Shown here: positions 1 through 7,040 of the stretch, piece by piece
Numbering within the stretch: the first letter of the stretch is position 1
How the letters are laid out: every line of letters begins with the position of its first letter
DNA from: Desulfobacteraceae bacterium
GTDB lineage: Bacteria > Desulfobacterota > Desulfobacteria > Desulfobacterales > Desulfosalsimonadaceae
Direction of reading: 5' to 3'
DNA: 7,464 bases
Assembly: GCA_024636355.1 (NCBI GenBank)
Contig: JAGXHH010000046.1
Location: 1-7,464, forward strand
Position numbers and translations under genes: made by a program
The notes under the pieces: model-generated
Seen by the model: only the letters and a program-made list of their open reading frames with translations
Databases searched by the model: none
Told to the model about the DNA's origin: nothing

Positions 1-446
1 CCGCCGATAATGACATAATCCCCGATATGAATATGCCCGGCTAACGTCGCGTTGTTGGCCAGTATGACCCCCTTGCCGGTCTGACAGTCATGGGCCACAT
101 GGGTATAGGCCATGAGGAAATTTTCCTCGCCGATCTCCGTGAGGCCGCCGCCGAACTCGGTTCCCCGGTTCAAGGTGGCAAACTCCCGGATGATGGTATT
201 GCGTCCGATCTTCAGGTAGGTGATCTCTCCCTTGAACTTCACCGCCTGGGGCACGGCGCCGATAGACGCGTACTGGTAAATCTGGCATCCCGGACCGATC
301 TCCACGTACGGATCAATGGTCACGTGCGAGCCGATCGTCGTTCCGGATGCGATCGATACGTTGTTATTGATAATCGTAAACGGCCCGATTTCCACGTTTT
401 CGTCAATTTCGGCTTTCGGGTCGATAATTGCTGTTGGATGTATCAT
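1..446 (-). CDS. lpxA: UDP-N-acetylglucosamine O-acyltransferase LpxA, 3'-truncated by the window edge
   Basis: LpxA transfers a 3-hydroxyacyl chain from ACP to the 3-OH of UDP-GlcNAc, the first step of lipid A synthesis, in the cytoplasm. The reading frame is open from ATG at 446-444 to the left edge: 148 complete codons of a protein usually near 260 residues. The start reads MIHPTAIIDPKAEIDENVEI. Hexapeptide repeats ([LIV]GxxxX) typical of a left-handed beta-helix run throughout (IGPFTI, IGSHVTI, IGPGCQI). Residues 116-121 read HVAHDC; by alignment from memory, His116 and His119 match E. coli His122 and the catalytic His125. The segment around residues 60-72 (ASIGAVPQAVKFKG) is also typical of LpxA. 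The start overlaps the fabZ stop as ATGA, and a GGAGG ribosome site lies 6 bases upstream inside fabZ (453-457 on the + strand), so the two are probably translationally coupled. Identification is secure; only the C-terminal helical domain is unseen. Confidence 0.97.
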   Translation of the reverse strand, partial: MIHPTAIIDPKAEIDENVEIGPFTIINNNVSIASGTTIGSHVTIDPYVEIGPGCQIYQYASIGAVPQAVKFKGEITYLKIGRNTIIREFATLNRGTEFGGGLTEIGEENFLMAYTHVAHDCQTGKGVILANNATLAGHIHIGDYVIIG

Positions 447-886
447 TGGTCTCCTCCGATCAAGGCCATGAATTTGGCTTCAGATACGCGCTGGCCATCA
501 ACTGCAGTCGATGCAAACATCAGAACGGCCCGAGGGCGCTGGTGTATGATTTCCACTTCAAAAATAAGCTGATCGCCGGGAATCACCTGTTTGCGGAAAC
601 GGGCCTTGTCAATTCCGGAAAAGCAGACATCCCCGTGACGTTCCTTCGGCACGGTTTCGGCCAGGAGCAAGGCTCCCGCCTGGACCATTGCCTCTATAAT
701 CAACACTCCGGGCATAACCGGATTGTCTGGAAAATGTCCCTGAAAAAACGGTTCGTTGAATGTGACATTTTTCAACGCCCGGATTTTCTTTCCCGCCTCG
801 ATTTCCAGAACCCGGTCGACCATCAGAAACGGGTACCGATGGGGCAGTATCCGGCAGATGGTAGCGATATCGTACACTATGTTCAT
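443..886 (-). CDS. fabZ: 3-hydroxyacyl-[acyl-carrier-protein] dehydratase FabZ
   Basis: FabZ dehydrates 3-hydroxyacyl-ACP to trans-2-enoyl-ACP in type II fatty acid synthesis. It competes with LpxA and LpxD for the same 3-hydroxyacyl-ACP, which explains its place between them. The protein is 147 residues, the normal family length, with a hot-dog fold. Visible motifs are LPHRYPFLMVD (residues 14-24) and FFQGHFPDNPVMPGVLIIEA (47-66), holding the catalytic pair His51 and Glu65. I chose the ATG at 886-884 because MNIVYDI leads directly into the LPHRYPF motif and a GGGGG ribosome site lies 8 bases upstream (895-899). The frame stays open upstream to an ATG at 1000, but those 38 codons translate the GC-rich hairpin region of the gap and resemble no FabZ N-terminus. 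The 3' end overlaps lpxA by ATGA. Confidence 0.97.
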   Translation of the reverse strand: MNIVYDIATICRILPHRYPFLMVDRVLEIEAGKKIRALKNVTFNEPFFQGHFPDNPVMPGVLIIEAMVQAGALLLAETVPKERHGDVCFSGIDKARFRKQVIPGDQLIFEVEIIHQRPRAVLMFASTAVDGQRVSEAKFMALIGGDQ

Positions 887-1012
887 GGTAAAATCCCCCA
901 CCGAATCAAAACGCCGCAGGGCAACCCCATGGGGTTGTCCCCGGGTTACGTGGTCGCCCATTGTTACAGGGTCAGTGGTTGTACGGGCCAGGGCAGGCAC
1001 GGGAACCTGCCC
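887..1012 (-). repeat. lpxD-fabZ gap with two GC-rich hairpins, probable inserted dispersed repeat
   Basis: This 126-base gap holds two inverted repeats. The first has arms 991-997 (gggcagg) and 1006-1012 (cctgccc), a perfect 7-base stem with an 8-base loop, and directly abuts the lpxD stop codon at 1013-1015. The second has arms 919-928 (gggcaacccc) and 931-940 (ggggttgtcc), 10 pairs including one G-T, nearly perfectly palindromic. Neither is followed by a T-run on the minus strand, so they do not look like intrinsic terminators. The pattern of a GTAGGGGC edge, a GC hairpin and further GGGCGACCAC-type segments resembles short dispersed intergenic repeats known to me by appearance from many bacterial genomes. 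That assignment is from memory and unverified. The fabZ ribosome site lies at its downstream end. Confidence 0.5.
895..899 (-). promoter_or_regulatory. Ribosome binding site of fabZ
   Basis: The minus strand reads GGTGGGGGATTTTACC before the ATG at 886. GGGGG, 8 bases from the start, is a near match to AGGAGG. It supports the 147-residue FabZ over an extension to 1000. Confidence 0.6.
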
Positions 1013-2056
1013 CTACGCGTCGGCATCGTCTCCGATAGCCTCAAGGGATTTCAGGCGTTTTTCCAGTTCCGCCACCTGTTTCTTCAATTCGGGCAATCGG
1101 GGAATCACCTGCTGAACCCGAAGCCAGAGCCGATGCGGCATCTCCGGTGTGCCCGAGACGATGTGGCCCGGGGCCACGGTTCGGGTAACGCCTGCCTGGG
1201 GGCCGACAATCGCCCCGTCACCAATGTGTATATGCCCGCCAATGCCGGCCTGTCCGGCGATCGTCACATGCTTTCCGATCGTGGCGCTCCCCGCGATGCC
1301 GACCTTGGCCACGATAATGCTGTGGGCGCCGACGGTCACGTTATGGGCGATATGCACATGGTTGTCTGTCTTGACACCTTCCTGGATCCAGGTCCGGCCG
1401 AAAGTGGCCCGGTCAATGGTATTGCACGCCCCGATTTCCACATCATCGTCGATCTGCACGATGCCGACCTGGGGTATCTTATGATGCCGGATGCCGTCGG
1501 GCGTAAAACCGAAACCGTCGCTGCCGATAACCGTACCGGCATTGAGGATCACACGGCTGCCGATAATACAGCCTTCGAGTACCGACACGTTGGGATACAC
1601 CTCCGTATCGTCGGCAATACGAACCCGGTCACCGATATAGGCATTCGGGTGAATCACCACCCGGTTGCCGATAATTACATTTTCGCCGATAAACGCCCCG
1701 GGTCCGATCACAACATCTATGCCACAAGCAAATCGGCGGCCAATGGCCGCCATGGGGCTGATACCGGAAAATGATCGTTGCCTGGGGTAAAACAATTCCA
1801 TGATCCTGGCAAACGCCAGTCTCGGGTTATCGGTTCGTATCAGGCTTGCCGCAGCCGGTTGATCAAAGGTGCGAGGCACCACTACGGCACCGGCCCGGCA
1901 TTCATCGATGCGTTTCAGCAGGGCCGGCTTGTCGGCAAAGGTGACAGCCGCTTCATCGGCGGAATCGAACGGAGCTGCTGCCCGGATAAGCGTTTCGGGA
2001 TCTCCCCGGACCTCACCTTCGACAAGTGCCGCAATGCGGGCAAGCGACATTTCCAT
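1013..2056 (-). CDS. lpxD: UDP-3-O-(3-hydroxyacyl)glucosamine N-acyltransferase LpxD
   Basis: LpxD adds the N-linked 3-hydroxyacyl chain from ACP to UDP-3-O-acylglucosamine, the third step of lipid A synthesis. The protein is 347 residues from the ATG at 2056-2054, close to the E. coli length. The N-terminal uridine-binding domain covers about residues 1-95. A long left-handed beta-helix of hexapeptide repeats follows (about 100-300), containing GSDGFGF (178-184) and DNHVHIAHN (231-239), whose His238 aligns with catalytic His239 of E. coli. The C-terminus is a charged helix (PELKKQVAELEKRLKSLEA). The frame remains open upstream to a TTG at 2083, but the ATG at 2056 has a GGAGG at 5 bases, so I start there; a second ATG two codons later is less well spaced. 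The stop TAG sits exactly at the edge of the downstream hairpin repeat, so the last residues may have been set by that insertion. Confidence 0.96.
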   Translation of the reverse strand: MEMSLARIAALVEGEVRGDPETLIRAAAPFDSADEAAVTFADKPALLKRIDECRAGAVVVPRTFDQPAAASLIRTDNPRLAFARIMELFYPRQRSFSGISPMAAIGRRFACGIDVVIGPGAFIGENVIIGNRVVIHPNAYIGDRVRIADDTEVYPNVSVLEGCIIGSRVILNAGTVIGSDGFGFTPDGIRHHKIPQVGIVQIDDDVEIGACNTIDRATFGRTWIQEGVKTDNHVHIAHNVTVGAHSIIVAKVGIAGSATIGKHVTIAGQAGIGGHIHIGDGAIVGPQAGVTRTVAPGHIVSGTPEMPHRLWLRVQQVIPRLPELKKQVAELEKRLKSLEAIGDDADA

Positions 2057-2061
2057 TGTGT

Positions 2062-2066
2062 CCTCC
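2062..2066 (-). promoter_or_regulatory. Ribosome binding site of lpxD
   Basis: The minus strand reads CGGGAGGACACA directly before the ATG at 2056. GGAGG with a 5-base spacing decides this start against the upstream TTG at 2083, which would place the site inside the coding region. It lies in the 41-base ompH-lpxD gap. Confidence 0.75.
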
Positions 2067-2097
2067 CGTCCAATCCGGAACAAAACTATCCGTAATA

Positions 2098-2631
2098 TCA
2101 GTCCAGCTTGCCGTCGAACTGTTCGTTATAGGCCTTGATTACCTTGTCGGTGATGTCGATGGAACTCGGGTAGTAAATAGCCGCTATCTTTTCGATGATC
2201 AGCAGATACCCTTCCTTCTTACCGATAGTTTCGGCGATGCCGAAGATGTCGTTCCGCAGTTTCTCCACCAGTTTGGATTCCATTTCCCGGAACTCGGACT
2301 GATATTTTTTCTGCATGGACTGGAAATCATATTTTTTGATTTCGAGCTCACGCTGCTGCTCATCACGCTTTTGTTTGCTCATCACCATGGAATCCCGGTT
2401 GAGCTGTTTGGTCAGCGATTCGATCTCTTTGCCAAGCTCCTGGAGATTGGTTTCCATTTCCCGGCCCTTTGTCTGGATCCGGCCCTGCACTGCCTGCCCG
2501 CCTTCGGATTCTGTCAGGACCTGCTGAAAATCGAGGATTCCGATCTTAGCCACGTCAGCACCGAAAACCGGCGCCGAAAGAAAAACCATACTGAACATAA
2601 CGGTCAAAATAACACGTTTGTAATGCTTCAT
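2098..2631 (-). CDS. ompH: OmpH/Skp family periplasmic chaperone
   Basis: Skp-family proteins are periplasmic trimers that hold unfolded outer-membrane proteins and deliver them to the Bam complex. The protein is 177 residues. It starts with a basic residue cluster and a hydrophobic stretch (MKHYKRVILTVMFSMVFLSA) ending in PVFGA-D, a signal peptide with likely cleavage near residue 24 or 25. The mature N-terminus KIGILDFQQVL is the conserved first beta strand. Residues about 46-130 are highly charged and rich in Lys, Glu, Gln and Arg, fitting the long coiled-coil tentacles. The C-terminal part, EGYLLIIEKIAAIYYPSSIDITDKVIKAYNE (here split: EGYLLIIEKIAAIYY then PSSIDITDKVIKAYNE), matches the closing strand and helix of the family. 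The start has AGGGGG 5 bases upstream (2637-2642). Placement between bamA and lpxD is the classic one. Confidence 0.93.
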   Translation of the reverse strand: MKHYKRVILTVMFSMVFLSAPVFGADVAKIGILDFQQVLTESEGGQAVQGRIQTKGREMETNLQELGKEIESLTKQLNRDSMVMSKQKRDEQQRELEIKKYDFQSMQKKYQSEFREMESKLVEKLRNDIFGIAETIGKKEGYLLIIEKIAAIYYPSSIDITDKVIKAYNEQFDGKLD

Positions 2632-2636
2632 TTAAG

Positions 2637-2642
2637 CCCCCT
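2637..2642 (-). promoter_or_regulatory. Ribosome binding site of ompH
   Basis: The minus strand reads GCAGGGGGCTTAA before the ATG at 2631. AGGGGG differs from AGGAGG by one base and is 5 bases from the start. Confidence 0.65.
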
Positions 2643-2671
2643 GCATATCTGGGTGTTGTATTTAGGAATTC

Positions 2672-2700
2672 GGGAACATGATAGAACAGCCCATGTTCCC
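2672..2700 (-). other. Stem-loop in the bamA-ompH gap
   Basis: A perfect 9-base inverted repeat has arms 2672-2680 (gggaacatg) and 2692-2700 (catgttccc) around an 11-base loop, in the middle of the 127-base gap between bamA and ompH. On the minus strand it is followed by GAATTCCTAAAT, not a T-run, so it is not a standard intrinsic terminator. A weaker 5-base hairpin (2730-2745, arms caggc/gcctg) lies between it and the bamA stop. The larger one could be an RNA processing or stability hairpin that adjusts ompH expression relative to bamA. That role is inference. Confidence 0.5.
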
Positions 2701-2758
2701 ATTTATCCCGATTGGTTTCAACTTTGCTTCAGGCAAATGCGCCTGATATCCCCGGTGA

Positions 2759-4996
2759 TTAAAATGCTCCGCCGATGGAAAATTCCCAGCGACCGGTATC
2801 CTCGCCTTCTTTCTGATCGAGAATGTATCCCCGTTCCAGCCGGATCGGCCCCAGGGGCGAATACCAGCGGATGCCGAACCCGGCGCTTTCCCGCATATCC
2901 CCGAAGTCGACCGATTCGCCTTTACTGTATACATTACCCGTATCGAAAAATACAAGCCCCATGAGCCCGGCCTCCTTCAGGATCGGGAAAATGAATTCCG
3001 CATTGAACTGCACGAACTTCTCGCCGCCGACCGGACTGTCCGGATCATCCGACGCACTGACATCCCGCCAGTCGAACCCGCGCAGGGAGTTGATCCCGCC
3101 CAGGTAAAATTTTTCATAATCCGGCAGGTAATCGGTTTCATTGACGTATCCGCCTTCCCCGTGCAAAAAGAATACGGTCCCCCACAGCAGCGGGAAATAC
3201 CGGCCGACTTCAGCGGTGACCTTCGCAAACCCCACGTCCCCGCCCAGACCTGCGTACTGGAGGCTCATCCGGTGCCGGGAACCCTCGGTCGGATTGATCG
3301 CCCGGTCGCGCGAGTCGTAAACCAGGCTTACCGTGGCGCTGCTCTCGGTAAAGGTGCCTTCGCTGATAATCGTATCCAGGTAGAGCGGATCGACATCGCT
3401 GATATCACTGACATCATAGGCATAGGAGATATAGCCCCGCGTGTAGTCGGCCAGCGGATAGCCGAACCGCAGCTCGCCACCTTTGCTGTCACGTTCGTAT
3501 TCGTCGTAATCGCGCCGCCAGTTGTAGGCGCTCAACCCCGCAGAAAGGGGAATATCGAACAGCCACGGCTCGACAAAACTAAACGAAAACTGCCGTGATT
3601 CGCTGCCGGTCTGCACTTTAAACTGCAGGTCCTGCCCCCGTCCCAGAAAATTGCGTTCCTGGACCGTGGCCATCACGTAAAGTTTGTCGACGGCACTGTA
3701 GCCAGCCCCGAAACTGAAGGTCCCGGTCGGCTTTTCCTCCACATCGATCTTCAGGGTCATCTTGTCGTCGGCCGAACCGGGCAGCGTCTTCACGTTGATG
3801 TCTTCAAAATAATCCAGCCGGTACAGATTGCGCACCGACCGCTTCAGATCGCTCGAACTGTAGCGTTCCTGCTCGTGCACCTGGAGTTCCCGCCGGATCA
3901 CTTTATCACGGGTCTTGGTATTGCCTTCTATCACGATCTCTTCAAACGTGATCGGCAGATATTTTCGGACCTGATACTCCAGATCGATCACGTCTTCATT
4001 TTCCCGTTTCCGGATCTCCGGAAAAACTTCGGCGCGGGCGTAACCCTGGTCCGCGTAAAGATCTGTAAGGGCAAGGACGTCGTTTCGAATCACATCCTGA
4101 TTGTACCAGGGCTGCTCATCGATATGGATGGTTTCCAGCAATTTTTCACGTGTATCGATCATGTCTCCGGAAACGTCTACGGACCCGATCTTAAACCGTG
4201 CGCCTTCGTCGATTCTGATGACAATATCGATCCAGTCCCCGGAAAATTCGATGTCGGGATCGGTGACCCGGGCCTCTGCGTATCCCTGGTTGTGATAGAA
4301 CGCGGTCAGACGCATTACATCCTGCTCCAGGCCTTCCCTGTCGAGATCGCCCGATGAGGTCAACCAGGAAAAGAACCCCTTTTCCGAGGTTTTCATGAGG
4401 TCCTTGAGCTTATCGTTTTCAAAGGCCTGATTGCCCAGAAGCTCAATTTTCCGAATCCGAACCTTCTTGCCCTCCTCTATGATGAATTCCAGATCCGCCT
4501 GATTATTGGGCAGTTCGTCTATCTTGTAAGCAACTGTGGCGTTGTGGTAATTCTTTTCCCGGTACATGGATTTGATGGTTTCGATATTCCGTTTAATTCG
4601 GTAGATGTTTAAAATCGAGCCGGTGGAAATATCGATGTTCTCTATGATTTCTTCGTCATCGAATACCTGGTTGCCGGAGATGTTGATCTCGCGGACGGTC
4701 GGTTTTTCTTTAACGGTGAATATGACGACATTGCCGTCATCTTTTTGTTCCATCGACACCTGGACGTCATCAAAATAGCCCATTTTGTAAATGGCTTCCA
4801 GATCCGCCGACAGCATGGCTGCATCATAGGCGTCCCCGGGCCGGGTTTCGATGACGCGGGCAATGGCGTCATCTTCGATTCGCTGGTTTCCCTCGATCTT
4901 TACCGATTTCACTAAAACCGGTTCCGAGGCAAACGCCTGGGCGCCGGTGATCATGAAAAAGCCCGACACCAGAACAACTGTAATCCATATTCGCAT
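2759..4996 (-). CDS. bamA: Outer membrane protein assembly factor BamA
   Basis: BamA is the outer-membrane beta-barrel at the centre of the Bam complex that folds and inserts other barrel proteins. From the ATG at 4996 it has 745 residues. A signal peptide (MRIWITVVLVSGFFMITGAQ, cleavage near AFA-SE) is followed by five POTRA domains and a C-terminal barrel. In this numbering the POTRAs cover about 28-97, 98-177, 179-267, 268-346 and 349-422, and the barrel about 427-745. The L6-loop motif LRGF is at 638-641, and the protein ends in WEFSIGGAF, a C-terminal aromatic beta-signal. An upstream ATG at 5020 adds eight residues (MRRKQAEN) but has no ribosome site. The 4996 start has AGGCGG at 5 bases and gives a clean signal peptide, so I prefer it. 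The 5' end lies inside the lolD frame, suggesting translational coupling. Residue 722 is Arg in RLERGY, where I would expect a hydrophobic or aromatic residue; this is minor. Confidence 0.97.
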   Translation of the reverse strand: MRIWITVVLVSGFFMITGAQAFASEPVLVKSVKIEGNQRIEDDAIARVIETRPGDAYDAAMLSADLEAIYKMGYFDDVQVSMEQKDDGNVVIFTVKEKPTVREINISGNQVFDDEEIIENIDISTGSILNIYRIKRNIETIKSMYREKNYHNATVAYKIDELPNNQADLEFIIEEGKKVRIRKIELLGNQAFENDKLKDLMKTSEKGFFSWLTSSGDLDREGLEQDVMRLTAFYHNQGYAEARVTDPDIEFSGDWIDIVIRIDEGARFKIGSVDVSGDMIDTREKLLETIHIDEQPWYNQDVIRNDVLALTDLYADQGYARAEVFPEIRKRENEDVIDLEYQVRKYLPITFEEIVIEGNTKTRDKVIRRELQVHEQERYSSSDLKRSVRNLYRLDYFEDINVKTLPGSADDKMTLKIDVEEKPTGTFSFGAGYSAVDKLYVMATVQERNFLGRGQDLQFKVQTGSESRQFSFSFVEPWLFDIPLSAGLSAYNWRRDYDEYERDSKGGELRFGYPLADYTRGYISYAYDVSDISDVDPLYLDTIISEGTFTESSATVSLVYDSRDRAINPTEGSRHRMSLQYAGLGGDVGFAKVTAEVGRYFPLLWGTVFFLHGEGGYVNETDYLPDYEKFYLGGINSLRGFDWRDVSASDDPDSPVGGEKFVQFNAEFIFPILKEAGLMGLVFFDTGNVYSKGESVDFGDMRESAGFGIRWYSPLGPIRLERGYILDQKEGEDTGRWEFSIGGAF

Positions 4997-5735
4997 ATTT
5001 TCCGCCTGTTTTCTCCGCATTGACAGCGACGAGCCGGCCGTCGACGATCGTCATTTGTCGTTGCATGTATTGCGCCAGCTCCATATTATGCGTGACCACG
5101 ACCATGGTCATCTGCATCTCCCGGTTCAATTCCACGAGAAATTCATGGACCTGGGCACTGTTTTTTTTGTCCAGATTGCCGGTCGGCTCATCTGCCAGAA
5201 GGATCTGCGGCTTAAGCACCAGTGCCCTGGCCAGGGCAACCCGCTGCTGCTCGCCACCGGATAGGTCATTGACCCGATGGGACAGCCGCTCTTTTAATCC
5301 CACCCGCACCAGAATTGCTTCGGCCTCCGTTCGAAATTCCTTTTTTTTCCTCCCGGCGATCAGCCCCGGCATCATCACATTTTCCAGAGCGGTAAACTCG
5401 GCCAGCAGGTAATGGAACTGGAAGACGAAACCGATCCGCTTGTTGCGGAATTCGGCAAGTTTCGCATCCCCCATTTCAAACACGTTTCTGCCCTGGAAAT
5501 GAAAGGTTCCCTGATCCGGTCGGTCCAGAGTCCCCAGAATATGGAGAAAGGTCGACTTGCCGATGCCCGATTCCCCGATCACGGCAATCGTCTCGCCCGT
5601 GTGCATCGAAAAGGACGCATCATTTAATATTTCAATGGTGTTGCCGTTATGCACGAACTGCTTGGAAACCCCGGACAGTTGCAGCAAAGGCATCTCCTTC
5701 GCCCGGCCGGCATCATTTGTATTGGGGTTATCCAT
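4869..5735 (-). CDS. lolD: Lipoprotein-releasing ABC transporter ATPase LolD, with an atypical C-terminal tail
   Basis: LolD is the cytoplasmic ATPase that powers extraction of outer-membrane-directed lipoproteins from the inner membrane with its LolC/E partner. The open frame is 288 residues; LolD is usually near 230. Canonical ABC motifs are present: Walker A GESGIGKST (54-62), Q-loop VFQFHYLLAEFTALENVMMP (104-123, the LolD-type sequence), signature LSGGEQQR (158-165), Walker B ILLADEPTGNLD (178-189) and H-loop VVTHN (213-217). The family-like sequence ends around DGRLVAVN (232-239). The remaining roughly 49 residues lack recognisable homology and mostly overlap the bamA 5' end out of frame. 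The ATG at 5735 has GGAGG 9 bases upstream inside lolC. An alternative ATG at 5693 has AAGGAG touching it, too close to work well. lolC and lolD overlap by 8 bases (ATGGATAA). Confidence 0.95.
   Translation of the reverse strand: MDNPNTNDAGRAKEMPLLQLSGVSKQFVHNGNTIEILNDASFSMHTGETIAVIGESGIGKSTFLHILGTLDRPDQGTFHFQGRNVFEMGDAKLAEFRNKRIGFVFQFHYLLAEFTALENVMMPGLIAGRKKKEFRTEAEAILVRVGLKERLSHRVNDLSGGEQQRVALARALVLKPQILLADEPTGNLDKKNSAQVHEFLVELNREMQMTMVVVTHNMELAQYMQRQMTIVDGRLVAVNAEKTGGKYANMDYSCSGVGLFHDHRRPGVCLGTGFSEIGKDRGKPANRR
5002..5007 (-). promoter_or_regulatory. Ribosome binding site of bamA inside lolD
   Basis: The minus strand reads AGGCGGAAAAT before the ATG at 4996. This is one mismatch from AGGAGG with a 5-base spacing. 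The other candidate ATG (5020) is preceded by CTCGTCGCTGTCA, with no such motif. The site therefore decides for the 745-residue BamA. Confidence 0.65.
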
Positions 5736-6963
5736 AGCGAAGCGCCTCCACCGGATTCAACCGGGCAGCTTTGTGAGCGGGATACAGGGTCGCCAGAAAG
5801 CAGATGACCAGGGCCGCGGCAACAATGGCAAGAATATCGAAAATTTCGAGTTGCACCGGGAGGGATGTAAAGTAGTAGACATCGCCGGGGAGTTCAATAA
5901 ACTTGTAATACTTCAGCAGCACGCTGCCGCCGGTGCCGAGAACGGTTCCGAGCAGGGTTCCGATGGTGCCGATAATCATTCCCTTGAATACGAATATCCT
6001 GCGGATGCTCCGGTCCGGGGCGCCCATGGTTTTTAAGATGGCAATATCCCGGGTTTTGCTGAGGACCATCATGATCAGCGTACTGGCGATATTAAAGGCG
6101 GCCACCAGGATGATCAGGGTCAGAATGACAAACATCGCGACTTTTTCAAGCTTCAGGGCCGCAAAAAAATTGCGGTTCAGCTTCATCCAGTCGACGGTCC
6201 AGAAAGGGTATGCGAGTTTTCCGGCCAGTTCGTCCGCAACAATGTCGGCCCGGTAGATATCGGGGATCTTTATACCGATTCCGGTCACCGCATCGCCGAT
6301 TCGCAGCAGATCCTGGGCCGCATTCAGATGAATGTACGCCAGGGACGCATCGTATTCATAAAATCCGGAGGTAAACACCCCGGTCACCCGGAAGCGCTTC
6401 ATGGACGGCATATGCCCCACCGGGGACATCATTCCCCTGGGGGAGATTAAATAGAGGGATTCGCCCTCGGACACGCCCAGCGTATCGGCCAGATTCCGGC
6501 CCAGAATGATGCCCGGCACCCTTGCCTGCCCGCCGGCATCGATTCCCGATGTGAGCGTTTCTTTCAGCGCCTGCCGGTTTATTCCCATAATTTCGGAACC
6601 CGCATAATCCGGATCAAGCCCCCGCAACACGGTGCCGGATATGCCGCGTGAAGAGCGGAGCATTGCCTGGGTATCGACAAACGGGGCCACGGACCGGACA
6701 TCGACGGCATTTTCGATCCGTTCGATCACCTGCCGGTATTCGTCCAGGGGACCGCCGTGGCGCCGCACGATAATATGCGGTTCGACGCCGAGAATTTTGG
6801 ATTTAAAATAGGATTCGGCACCCGACATCACGGCAATGACAATGATTAAAGCCATGACGCCCACGGTGACCCCGGCCATGGAAAGGACGGTGATAAATGA
6901 AATGAATCCATGCTTCTGTTTCGATTTCAGGTATCGACGGCCAATGAAATATTCGAAAGACAT
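5728..6963 (-). CDS. lolC: LolC/E family lipoprotein-releasing permease
   Basis: This is the membrane subunit of the Lol exporter, which passes mature lipoproteins from the inner membrane to the periplasmic carrier. The 411-residue protein has the family layout: start MSFEYFIGRRYL, membrane helix about 21-47, a large periplasmic domain about 48-272, then helices at about 274-302, 323-350 and 373-394. Conserved SKTRDIAILKTMGA (302-315) fits the cytoplasmic segment contacting LolD, and NPVEALRYG closes the protein. Only one such permease is in the window, next to a single lolD. E. coli has separate LolC and LolE, so here the protein may act as a homodimer (LolF-like) unless a second copy lies elsewhere. 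The start has only a weak GGA upstream (about 6969-6971), but the N-terminal sequence is characteristic. The inverted-repeat element described below begins 23 bases upstream of the start codon. Confidence 0.95.
   Translation of the reverse strand: MSFEYFIGRRYLKSKQKHGFISFITVLSMAGVTVGVMALIIVIAVMSGAESYFKSKILGVEPHIIVRRHGGPLDEYRQVIERIENAVDVRSVAPFVDTQAMLRSSRGISGTVLRGLDPDYAGSEIMGINRQALKETLTSGIDAGGQARVPGIILGRNLADTLGVSEGESLYLISPRGMMSPVGHMPSMKRFRVTGVFTSGFYEYDASLAYIHLNAAQDLLRIGDAVTGIGIKIPDIYRADIVADELAGKLAYPFWTVDWMKLNRNFFAALKLEKVAMFVILTLIILVAAFNIASTLIMMVLSKTRDIAILKTMGAPDRSIRRIFVFKGMIIGTIGTLLGTVLGTGGSVLLKYYKFIELPGDVYYFTSLPVQLEIFDILAIVAAALVICFLATLYPAHKAARLNPVEALRYG
5745..5749 (-). promoter_or_regulatory. 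Ribosome binding site of lolD inside the lolC C-terminus
   Basis: The minus strand reads GTGGAGGCGCTTCGCT before the ATG at 5735. GGAGG, at 9 bases, is supplied by the codons of the conserved VEAL residues ending LolC. With the 8-base gene overlap this indicates translational coupling of the two transporter subunits. Confidence 0.7.
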
Positions 6964-7024
6964 GCGTATCCAGAAAAGTTTTATCTGGTTATCGAGAAAA
7001 CTCCAGTTGGGTTTTTCGTGCTCA

Positions 7025-7040
7025 GTCCCGCTCTCGGGAC
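7025..7040. other. Six-base side hairpin on one arm of the fold-back element
   Basis: The arms gtcccg (7025-7030) and cgggac (7035-7040) enclose the loop ctct. It sits inside an 18-base segment (7024-7041) present only in the left arm, between the 9-pair and 25-pair stems, so it would project as the third branch of a three-way junction. Confidence 0.5.

Noticed and set aside
887..1000. N-terminal extension of FabZ to an ATG at 1000
   Set aside because: The extra 38 codons translate the hairpin repeat, and the ATG at 886 has a proper ribosome site and the family N-terminus.
428..1774. A 448-codon open frame on the + strand opposite fabZ and lpxD
   Set aside because: It is the antisense shadow of two confidently identified genes. 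Its repetitive look (ADNRT, ADNTA, ADNYI) is the complement of the hexapeptide repeats of LpxD, and it has no recognisable domain.
2057..2083. TTG start for LpxD at 2083
   Set aside because: The GGAGG site lies downstream of it and serves the ATG at 2056; the resulting length fits the family.
2026..2964. 312-codon + strand frame opposite ompH and the bamA 3' end
   Set aside because: It is antisense to two well-supported genes and crosses their gap; nothing in it is recognisable.
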